In this document: piece after piece, positions 46,047 to 54,639 of the stretch
Layout: each line of letters starts with the position of its first letter
Numbering within the stretch: position 1 is the first letter of the stretch
NCBI GenBank assembly: GCA_032358255.1
Contig: JAULBX010025897.1
Span: forward strand, 1-54,639
DNA from: Heterotrichella gracilis
Lineage: Eukaryota > Sar > Xanthophyceae > Tribonematales > Xanthonemataceae
DNA length: 54,639 nt
Direction of reading: 5' to 3'
The notes under the pieces: generated by a model
Told to the model about the DNA's origin: nothing
What the model saw: only the letters and a program-made list of their open reading frames with translations
Database searches by the model: none
Program-made: the position numbers and the translations under genes

Positions 46047-49000
46047 TCAGGCAGAGCCCAGTGCTGCCACGATGCTGTCGGTGTCTGCCACCCACCCCAC
46101 GATGCCGCCCTGTACATGCGGGAAGTGCTTGAGAGCCATGGATGCTAGACAATTTGGACAGGATTGGTTTTGCTTTGTCTGCGCCTGGCACCCAAACATG
46201 CTGCACTGCCCACAGGGAGCTGAACGGATTAGATTAGATTAGATTAGATTAGATCAGATTATATTATATTGGATTAGGTTAGATACATGCTGCCCACAGG
46301 GAGCTGAACGGATTAGATTAGATAAGATTAGATTAGATCAGATACATGCTGCCCAAGTATAGGACTGGGAAAGAAATGGATGAGCATTCGGTACAAATGG
46401 AAGAATGGATGGTCATCTGTCTTCAGTGTTCATTTTGGGCCAGGGCTCCCTCGCGGCCCAGGCGCCACAGCCAGGATACATCATATGTGGAAAAGAACAA
46501 TTCAATGATAACCACATCAATGCATACAATAGGGTGGCACCACACAGCACAGCACACCACACCACACCCACACGCCACAAAGCCGCACCCCTGTGCTTAC
46601 ACCCCCCCACCCCCCTCGCACAACAGGCCCCCCGCTCCCCCCCTTACACACCTGCGCCAGTATCATGTTGATCGCCTGCGCCTTGAACTCCGGGAAGTAG
46701 CTCTCGGTTGCGTCCTCCACCAGCACGCACTCGTAGCCGCGGTCATTGGCCTCGCGCATGGTGGTCTGGACGCAAACCTGGAGGGGAGGGGACCAGGGTT
46801 TTACAGTAGGGTTTAAAGGGTTTGTGTGGCACACTGGGCGGTGGCCTTGCGCATGGCGGGTTGCAGACATGGTATGCCTGAGGATTTGCACATCCTTTAC
46901 CCTAAAACTTGCCCTAAATTGTGGGCTCACCTCTGTGGTCACCCCCGTGATGATGAGGTGTGTGATGCCCCTCTTCTTCAGCTCCTCCTGCAGGTCAGTG
47001 GCCCAGAAGGCGCCCTTGCCGGGCTTGAACAGAAGCTTCTCACCCTACGCAAGGGTTTTGGGGGGAGGAGTTAGGGCGAGTGCACATGGGTGTTAGTGTT
47101 GATGGGCTTATCCAACCAAGAGCCAGCAGTGTCGTTTGGGTTTAGGTTACGTTGAACGGTCTAGGGTTCATCCAACCCAGGAGCCAGCAGTAAAATACAC
47201 TGTTGGCACTCAATTGATTGAGGTAGGTATCTCAACTCACCAGCCCCATCACTACCATATGGGGTTTTGTTCCGGCGCCAGGGTAATGTTCCTCCATGCG
47301 ATGGCATGGAGTTTATGCAATCCCCAAGATGTGATAGAAAGATGCTGTGCTTTATACATCAGCCACCACTTATAGCCAACTCATGACATGCACACAGTCC
47401 TCTTGTCTACCCCCTTACACCACCATCTACCTCCACACCACCCCCACCAGCATCCACCCCGCGCACTTCCACCGGCGCCAGCTCATCGATGATTGCTGAA
47501 GAGCCAACCCTAAACCCTAAACCCCAAACCCTACACCCTAAACGCACCTCCACGGGCGCCAGCTCATCGATGATGCCATTGCCAGGCTCGTTCCGCACCA
47601 GGATCCTGCCCATGTCCCCGTCTGCCACGTCACCAATGCGCATACCCTCGGGAGGGTTTCCACGGACCAGCTTGGAGTGGGGCAGGTCAGAGAGGTCTGG
47701 CAGGTGCGCTTCCATGGTGTGCACCACGTAGATGCCCTGGGCGCGGCAGGCGTCCATGAGCTTGGCAGCGGCAGGGACGCAGGCCTGCGGAATGGGGAGA
47801 GTAAAGGGGGTTGACTTGATGTAAAATGGGTCCTCGATGCATGGTGGCCCACAACCTGGGTATAAAGTGAGGGTGCAGATAGGGTTTTGGCGAGGGGTTT
47901 GGGTTCCACAGGTAGGGTTTTCCAAGTTGGGCAAGTGCACCGATATGGAAATTTAATGGAAATTAAATGTATCAAAATGTGTCTAAAATGTAATTTGTTT
48001 TATTTTAAACAAAAGTAACGACTAAGATTAGGGTTTTGCAGGGAAGTTTCTGGCAGGGTTTTGGTGGGACCTCCACACAGGTGCAGATTTGTGTTTTCCA
48101 ATGGAACCACATTCCACAACCTCCACCCACCAGCAGCAGCTCGATGTTGTTGCCCAGCGCCGCCCCAAACCCTCCGGGGTACATGAAATCCCGCTGGAAG
48201 TCGATGTTGATGAGCGCAGTCTTCTCAATGGGTAGGGTGTAGTCGTAGGGCTTTGCGGATACTGTCACGGTGCGCACCGGGGGTGGGGGTGGCACCTCCG
48301 AGGGGGCGATGGCAGCGATGAGCGCTGGGGAAGTCGCCACTGATCCAAACACCCCACCTGGTGCGGGGTGGGGGAGGGGGCAGGGGGGGTTGGTGGGGAA
48401 GAGGGGGCCAATGGGGGTGGGGAGCCTGGAGATCTACCCCACTTTCCCATCTTTCATTCTGAGCAACCCCAGATGATTGCCAAAGTCTGCCGGGAGCAGC
48501 AGCCACTCATAGCCCAAACACTAAACCCCTTCCACCTTGACATCGCAAGTGCAGCCAGGCATGTAGGCACACCAAACCTACGAGTTCCACTCACAAACCC
48601 ACGCACCCTGCAGCTTGACCATCCTTTTGGCTGCGACATTCCTCATAAACCCTAATTCCTAATGCCTTTAACCCCTGCACGCACCCTGCATCTTGACCAT
48701 GTTGAGCGCCGCCAGGTGGTTGCCAATGTCAGTGGCTGCAGTACAATCCGACAGCAGCAGGCACTCGTAGCCCAAACCCCGCACACCCTGCACCTAAACC
48801 CTAAAGCCCCAAATAAAACACCCTACCCATCCTTTAACACCCCACCCAAACACAGCCTGCACCAAAACCCTCCACGCACCCTGCATCTTGACCATTTTGA
48901 GCGCCGCCAGGTGGTTGCCGAAGTCGGTGGCTGCGGTACAATCCGACAGCAGCAGGCACTCGTAGCCGCGGTCATTTGCATCGCGCATGGTGGTATGCAC

Positions 49001-50832
49001 ACACACGTCGGTGGTGATGCCGGCCAGGATGAGGTTGCGGATGCCCTTGTTGTGCAGGATGAGGTCGAGGTCTGTGAGAGGTGGGAGAGGTGGGGGGTGT
49101 GGGGTGGGAGGTGAGGAATTGAGGGAGGGGTTGAAGGGTGGGAGGAGCGACCTTTGCCAGGTCAAACCCCAAACCCTAAACCCTAGAAATGATGATCTCT
49201 ACCCAGGCTCACGCACACCACCACAACAACAACAACAACCGCTGCACCACCACCATCATCATTATCACCACACAACCAACACCACCTCCGCCACCACACA
49301 ACCAACACCACCACCCACCTGTCGCGTAGAAGGACCCCTTCCCTGGCTTGTCTATGATTGGCTCCCCCTCCAGTGGTGCCAGGTCAGGGATGATCTCCCA
49401 GCCAGGCTCACCGCGCACAAGGATCCTGCCGCAGGGGCCGGAGCTGCCGATCTCAGCACCTGAAGAGGGGTGGAGATGGGTTGAGAGGGTGTGGGTGAGG
49501 TACTGGAGGGGTCAACGTACGTGGGTGGCTTGCACGCATGTGTGGCACGATGCAAGGGCAGTGCCAGCAACTGCAAAAAAACGGCGCATTTTTTTGGGAG
49601 ACATGCCAGTTAGGCTACTTAAAGGCGTCAAGGTGGACCCTCCACAGGAATACCACCCTGGGACATAAGCATAGGCCGCCTCCAATGCGCCAGTGCTATA
49701 CCTATGGGCTCAATCCCCCTTGAAATTTAAGGGGAAAAAACCTGGCCCAGTGCACCTACCTATCTTTGCGCTCCTCCACTTCTTGTTGTCCGGCAGGTCG
49801 CTGAGGTCTGGCTTGTGGCCCTCGCGCGTGTGGATGACGGTGTAGCCGCCGCCGCGCATCACGCTCAGGAGCTTCCTGTGGCGGGTGGTGGGGTGGGTGT
49901 TGGGGAGGGTGGTGGGGAGGGTGGGGTGGCAGGACGGGCATGGTGGCGAGGAGTGGGGGTAATGGGACGTGTGCATGGTGCATGGCGCTCCACAGTGTGG
50001 AGGGTGGTGTGGGGTGGTGGCAGCACAAGTGATAGGCAGCAAGGGCCTTGTTGGAAGGGGCGTGCTACCCTACACCTTACACTCTAAACCCTACGACAGT
50101 GAGTGTTGGGGAAGAGAAATAGTGTAGGGGGATGGACAGTGGCGGGACGGGCAGGGAGGGTTGTAGACCCTGACTCAAGGTGTCCAAACCCTAACGGTGT
50201 GAAACCCTAACTAGTGTGCTTAAACCCTAAGTTAGGGTTTGGGGACGAAGGGGGGTTGTGCGTACTTGAGCGGCTCGATGGGCGCCTGTGTGAGTGTGAT
50301 GTCGTAGCCCATGCTGTCGACATAACCCCCCTTGCCGCAGAAATCAACCTGGGGAGGGGGAAATAGGGGGGAGCGTTATGAAGCTGGAAGGGGGCATACA
50401 GGACCATGGTGCACCAGAGTGGGTTTAGGGCGCAGGGGGGAGGAGGGTGCAGGGTATGACTGCTAGTGTGCGGCATGACGTGGTGTGAAGGTTGGACTGC
50501 CTTCAGTTGAGAGGCGTGGCCTGTTGCAGCAACACTACAGCAAGTGGGATCTACAGTGGACTCACGGCATGCGGTTGGCGATGGGGCAACTAGGGGCAGT
50601 GGCCTTGGATGGCAGCAAGGGGAGGTGGCAGGCTGGGCTTAACAAGGCTGTTCTAGACCACATTCGAGGAGGTTGGCGAGCAAAACGTACTCACGTGCGG
50701 CACCCTCGTGGCAACACACGTGCTTACCTGCATGTCGATGATTATCAGCGCGGTGTTATCGGGCGCGAGCTTGCCATCGTAGGGCCAGTCATACGGCTCG
50801 CCCTTGACGAACGCCATGGTGGGTGGCCGGTC
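46047..50832 (-). CDS. Fused double-domain isochorismatase-family amidohydrolase (biuret-hydrolase-like)
   Basis: Two complete cysteine-hydrolase domains in one chain. Exons (minus): 50832-50728 (ATG at 50817), 50348-50266, 49875-49760, 49459-49319, 49071-48880, 48357-48131, 47784-47548, 47044-46931, 46777-46652, 46109-46047. All phases agree; 462 aa from that ATG. Domain 1 (about 1-225) closely follows bacterial biuret hydrolase: [66 protein letters not shown]. Its Asp-Lys-Cys triad is D28, K134, C167. Domain 2 (about 245-462) has D260 (INIDFQRDF), K369 ([10 protein letters not shown]) and C402 ([16 protein letters not shown]), so both active sites look intact. A Pro-rich linker joins them. 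The family cleaves C-N bonds in biuret, ureidoacrylate, nicotinamide or carbamoylsarcosine; the exact substrate is inferred only for domain 1. A further in-phase 5' exon ending near 51574 probably exists. Confidence 0.92.
46199..46353 (-). repeat. (GATTA)n tract with duplicated flank in the last hydrolase intron
   Basis: Two blocks of ATTAG pentamers (about 46227-46285 and 46309-46345) are each preceded by the same GCCCACAGGGAGCTGAACGG unit, and each is followed by CATGCTGCCCA. Flank and microsatellite were therefore duplicated together. Confidence 0.9.
46831..46865 (-). repeat. Degenerate copy of hydrolase exon 10 start
   Basis: GCCTTGCGCATGGCGGGTTG resembles the true exon start at about 46748-46780. 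A TAGGGTTTAAAGGG stretch lies between them. Confidence 0.6.
47463..47495 (-). repeat. Copy of hydrolase exon 8 end
   Basis: GGCGCCAGCTCATCGATGAT is exact relative to the true exon end (47555-47574). CCCTAAACCCTAAACCCC fills the gap between copy and exon. Confidence 0.88.
48470..48774 (-). repeat. Three copies of hydrolase exon 6 end
   Basis: 48678-48774 is nearly identical to 48874-48971 (GCGCCGCCAGGTGGTTGCC exact). 48600-48640 keeps only the donor-side block GCACCCTGCA then diverges. 48470-48519 is an internal fragment (GAGCAGCAGCCACTCATAGCC-like). CCCTAA motifs separate them. The source exon encodes part of the domain 1 active site. Confidence 0.9.
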
Positions 50833-51573
50833 CTGAAGAGGGAACAGAAGGGGTTGGGTGGGTGGGGTTGCATCCGACAAGGGTTTCACGGGGATACATG
50901 GCACCACGCCCACCACGTGAGACACGCCCCGATCATAACCTAGCCACAGCGAAGGTTTTCAGGAGAGGTGTTGGTGGTTGAAGGGCAAAGACTGGCTCCT
51001 GCTTGGTTAAAGAACCAACCTCTAAACGTGCCTTCTGGCCTAACCTCCAGGGGAGTGCCTGTCCAGTGGGCGAGGCAGTACACCATTAGGCACCACACAC
51101 CAACCAAACTTGGGGGATAAGCGTGGGGATGGCACAGCACTGCGATGAAACAGTGAGGCATACGGTTCAGTGCCCTCAAGCGGGACGTGTGGTGGGGGAG
51201 ATCAAGGTAAGGCGGATCAAAGGAATGCACACCAGGGTGTGGATGGCTTGGGAATGCACAAAACCAGGTGTTCCAAAGCTACCGCCCCAGTCAGGTGCTG
51301 CTCAGAAAGAAAGCCTTGCCATGGTACGGCTTGTATAGTGGTTCTTATGACGGGCACCCAGTTTCCAGAAGCAGAGATGAGTAGGTGTATGAAACCCCAG
51401 TCCTAAAGGCAGGACAGGAGCCATGTGGGGTAGAAACCCAACAGGATCCCCGCTCGGTATTCCCACAAACACACCCCAGCCCTAGACTAAAGGGCCACCA
51501 CTCTGTCCCAGCAAAGGCTTGCGCATGGGTGCCCATCTAAAGCGCCCAGCCAGCAAACCCAGCAACTAACCTT

Positions 51574-51781
51574 GTTGCCGGTGGGAAGCTTCAAAGATGG
51601 GGGCGTCCTAGCGCGGCGGTCCGCTGAAGTGACGGCTTTGGCTCGATGCAGGCTCAGGATCGAAGCGCCAACCTCCCAAAAAACGACGAGCACAACTCAG
51701 GACGCGGTGTGGCAGAAGCATTGAGCAAGGCACCAGGCGATCCTAAGTACCGTTCCGGCTAGGCCCAGTACTACACCGTTC
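51574..51781 (-). other. Probable 5' exon(s) of the fused hydrolase
   Basis: In gene sense an open frame ends at AACAAG followed by a GTTAGT donor (51574/51573), which joins in phase to the GACCGG start at 50832. That frame (ending SLKLPTGNK) has no ATG. A nearby frame starts MLLPHRVLSCARRFLGGWRF, a mitochondrial-presequence-like peptide, but stops before the donor. A spliced or corrected leader is possible. Confidence 0.4.
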
Positions 51782-52791
51782 GCTCCTCGCCTGAGGTACT
51801 CTTATTACTCCACCCACAGACCAAGATCTGTTTTATCAAGGCAGCGGGTTTCACCACCAGCACTGAAGCTTACCCACTCCTGCTGCTGGTTGTGCATGAC
51901 AACACCTGTACTGTGGTTCGAAGCGCAGCTAACATCGCCCCCTCTGTTCAAGTCGAACAACCACCGGTGCAGTGCGCCCCGTTGCCCAAACTGCACCCCT
52001 TGCCAGACTACTCAAATACCCTGTCACACCACGCGTCGTGTATCAACATCGTACCCGCATACAGCCGTTAACAGCCGCATCGTATATGCATGCACTGCAG
52101 CCTCTGCTGCTTGCTTTGATGGGCACTCGTTTTTCCTCGTAGTGGTCCCTCCACAGGTGTATCGTGAGGAGAACAGCTGGATGAATAAGCCTGCGCGGAC
52201 TTGATCTGGGTGGCCGCACCAGGAGACGGGCGGTGATGGACTCTCGGGTAGGGCTTATGTAAACACTGTTTTATATGCATGCATTGCAGAGCCATGAATA
52301 AAATTACTACTGTGAATACACGGAGGGTGATTACACGTAATCAGGATACATAAAATAAAGAAATCACTTTCTTTGTATGTTGCAAAGCTGGTTCACCTGG
52401 CCCAGATCCTGCCCATGCATGCCCCGAAGGTACAGCCACCAGCTGCAGCACCCTAAACCCTAAACCCTAATATGTTCCACCAGCTGCAGCACCCTAAACC
52501 CGAATATGTTCCACCAGCTGGTACCATGGGACTGTGCTCGACCTTTGCCCTACACCCTGAACTCCATATCCCTTGTGCGATTCCTGAACCCCAAACCCTT
52601 ACCGTCAACCCCGAGAAAACCTGACTGATGCCTGCTGCAATTCCCCCTGTTGTTCTCGACACCTCAGGCACCGCCGCTGTGCCACTTACTTTCAAGTCCT
52701 TCATCTCCAAACCCTAATACCTGACCCCTGACGTTTCAGCAACTCCTGAAGGCAGTGCCTAATTCCACTTTCCTTTCCAAATTCCCCCCAG
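51782..52791. other. Spacer and unresolved 5' part of the AP2 gene
   Basis: Earlier exons of the AP2-domain gene may lie here, for instance near 52158-52205, but I cannot join any in phase. Holds two and a half copies of a CCACCAGCTGCAGCACCCTA unit with CCCTAAACCC (52436-52525). Confidence 0.45.
52655..52690 (+). repeat. Copy of the first recognised AP2-gene exon start
   Basis: GACACCTCAGGCA then a closely similar GC-rich run matches 52792-52825. The acceptor is partly changed. It lies about 130 bases upstream of the true exon. Confidence 0.75.
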
Positions 52792-54227
52792 GACACCTCA
52801 GGCAGCGCCACCGTTGCCTCCATCGTGCACCGTCTCGCGCAGGTGGCTGCCACCTACCAGGATGTGCCCTCCATATACAAGCGCAGGAAACCTAACGACC
52901 CGGACATAACACAGGTGGGGGACGAGACACACGCACCAAACCCTGGCACCAAACCCCAGTGCCAAGCCCCGGCGACCCAGAAGTACTCAGTGGTGCACGG
53001 GGCCGATTAGAGCCCATGCACAAAACCCCTAGCTATAAATCCCGAATAGGCGCACGCACGCACCCCAGGGGCAAACCTAAGGAAGGGCACGGCAGTGCAA
53101 TCAACCATATGCACGGGCCATGTTGTACGCTGGGTGGCGATGCAGGACCATGGCGCAGTGCATGTCATACGACAGATATATATATATGTATGAACATATG
53201 TGAATCTGTTATTTGGCGCAGTGCATGTCATGGCATTGGCCATACTGGGGTGAGGCATACCCAGACATGCTAACCTGGCTTCAAAGCTGGAAAGCAAATA
53301 CCTACTTACTTATGTCATGGCATTGGCCATACTTACTTACATTTGCTCCAGCATAGAGCCAGATGAGCAATGGCCGCAACAAGGGGTGGTGTGTCACGCA
53401 GAAAATATATGTATTATTTTCCGCAGTGCATATCCATGGCCTGACTTACATGCGCTCCAGCAATACAGCCACAAGATCAGCAGTGGCCACAATGGAAGGG
53501 TGATGGAGACAACAAGGGGTGGTGTGTCACGCAGGAACTGGGGGTGCGGATCCTGGAGTGGGCCCAGGTGGCCAGGAAGGGGCGGGGGGAGGTGGCGCGC
53601 ATGGTGCCGGGGCTGGGGTTCAGACCGGCAGGCACTGTGGAACAGGTGCGCGTGGCAGGCATCGCACGCCCTTGCAAGGGTTTTCCTGTGCATTGAAAAT
53701 ACCCTCAACCCTCGCCCTCACCGCCCCAGAAGCTCCCAGGGATTTGCGCTGGTACAGCAAACAAGCCTGAATTCTCTCGTGCGCAGCCGCCCTCGCCAGC
53801 TCCCTTGATGGGGCAATGGTTTCCCCCTAGTATCAAAATCCCCAACACTGAATAGTCCCATCGTCAAAAATCCTCACGCTGAAACCCTTACACTGAAAAC
53901 CCTACCACCAAAACCCGCACGCTGAAATTCCGCACACCAGAAAACCCACACCAAAGACCCTCATACCAAAACCCCTGACATTAAAACAACCGACACCCCA
54001 CAGGTCAAGCCCTCGTTAGGCAGCGGAGCCCCCCGCGCATCCCTGGGCACCCCCACACCCACACCCACTCTCACTGCTCGTGGCTCCGCCCCCCCCACCT
54101 CCCGCCCCTCTGTGCAATCCACCAAGGGGGGTAAGCCCAAGCACACCAGCTCGGGGCGCACCTACACTTCCAAGTACCGGGGGGTGCACCAGACATTCCC
54201 CACGCGGCGCTGGGAGGCGCAGTTCAG
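52792..54227 (+). CDS. AP2-domain protein, partial (continues past the window)
   Basis: Likely nuclear DNA-binding regulator. Exons seen: 52792-52914, 53535-53645, 54004-54227, joined in phases 0, 0 and ending in phase 2. Both ends are missing: no start is identified, and the last exon ends at an AG/GTAGGG donor with no further exon in the window. The first exon encodes SGSATVASIVHRLAQVAATY and KRRKPNDPDITQ; the second ELGVRILEWAQVARKGRG. The third is Ser/Thr/Pro-rich, then SGRTYTSKYRGVHQTFPTRR and WEAQFR, which matches the start of an AP2 domain (YRGV, then W and a basic strand). Which AP2 subgroup cannot be told from the half-domain. The earlier segments are not a family I recognise. Confidence 0.72.
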
Positions 54228-54639
54228 GTAGGGGATGGGGCGGGGGCTGCGGCAAAATTGCTGAGGGCAAAATGCCAACTTTTTGGACACTTGTTTGCCA
54301 TGTGAGCAGCCACGTTTTTAAGGGTATGTTTTGATTGTAGTTTCACAACTAGATGCAGAATTAGAGTGATTCTAACATTTACATGCGAGCCCCGGGAGGG
54401 ATGCATCCACCGACTAATATTAGATGTAAAGTTCATAAATGTAATTTGATTTGAATATGATTTTGCAATATGTTAGCATACACGGTGGTGATTGGGGATC
54501 GATGGCAGATTATTTGACTTGGGACTTGTGCAAAAGCCATAGGGTTGAGTTAGCTAGGTTCAGAATGGGTGCCCATGATCTTGAGGTTGAAACTGGCAGA
54601 TGGAGACGCATTGATTATGAACATAGGTTGTGCAAATAT
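54228..54639 (+). other. Intron following the AP2 exon
   Basis: AT-richer than neighbouring introns. I see no acceptor leading to the rest of the AP2 domain before the window ends. Confidence 0.5.

Noticed and set aside
45601-46242. 213-codon plus-strand open frame as a gene
   Set aside because: It overlaps the last exon of the minus-strand hydrolase, has no recognisable domain, and is rich in Cys and His as expected of a GC-rich shadow frame.
453-54003. Rule that TTTAGGG always lies near donors and CCCTAAA near acceptors, so that introns fold end to end
   Set aside because: Many introns fit (MON2 exons 8, 11, 13, 16; PRMT5 exon 5), but many do not (TOC75 exons 2, 3 and 12, PRMT5 exon 2, MON2 exon 24 have the opposite motif near the donor). 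The orientation is mixed.

Overview
The window is eukaryotic nuclear DNA, almost certainly from a green alga (Chlorophyta, probably Chlorophyceae). The species cannot be named from sequence alone. The evidence is a chloroplast import channel gene (TOC75) with a plant-type poly-glycine transit region, an AP2-domain gene, GC-rich coding exons, very many short introns with clean GT/AG ends, and Arabidopsis-type telomere-like motifs (TTTAGGG / CCCTAAA) scattered through introns and spacers.

Layout, left to right. An artefact-like run of 58 C opens the window. Next comes a minus-strand gene for an acidic, tail-anchored membrane protein with an ATG8-interacting-type motif (286-2345), then minus-strand PRMT5, a protein arginine methyltransferase (3223-8902, 11 exons). 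Across an 874-bp divergent spacer lies plus-strand MON2, a large trans-Golgi/endosome trafficking protein (9777-23202, 27 exons), which carries a tRNA-Leu(UAA)-like gene inside one intron. An unrecognised plus-strand gene candidate follows (24213-25872). TOC75 (27371-33889, minus, 13 exons) is divergent from a SMARCAD1/Fun30/CHR19-type SNF2 remodeller (34596-42536, plus, 17 exons). A 70-bp satellite array (44192-45236) separates it from a minus-strand gene encoding two fused isochorismatase/biuret-hydrolase-like domains (46047-50832, plus a probable upstream exon). The window ends in the first recognisable part of a plus-strand AP2-domain gene (52792 onward).

For the six main genes (PRMT5, MON2, TOC75, SNF2, hydrolase, AP2) I joined exons by hand. 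Every junction used keeps phase, and predicted proteins are close to family length: PRMT5 about 667 aa, MON2 about 1619 aa, TOC75 about 786 aa, SNF2 about 1014 aa. The genes are unrelated in function (arginine methylation, Golgi trafficking, plastid import, chromatin remodelling, amide hydrolysis), so this is an ordinary gene-dense stretch and not a cluster.

The most striking feature is structural. A large share of the longer introns hold one or more decayed partial copies of the neighbouring exon end, usually with the splice site itself, and often bounded by telomere-like TTTAGGG/CCCTAAA motifs. More than 30 such copies can be seen by eye across all recognised genes. Examples are a 4-unit array of about 115 bp at a TOC75 donor site, four versions of a PRMT5 exon end, and four of a MON2 exon end. 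This looks like a continuing process of intron growth by local duplication of exon/intron junctions, and is the best candidate here for something not yet described.
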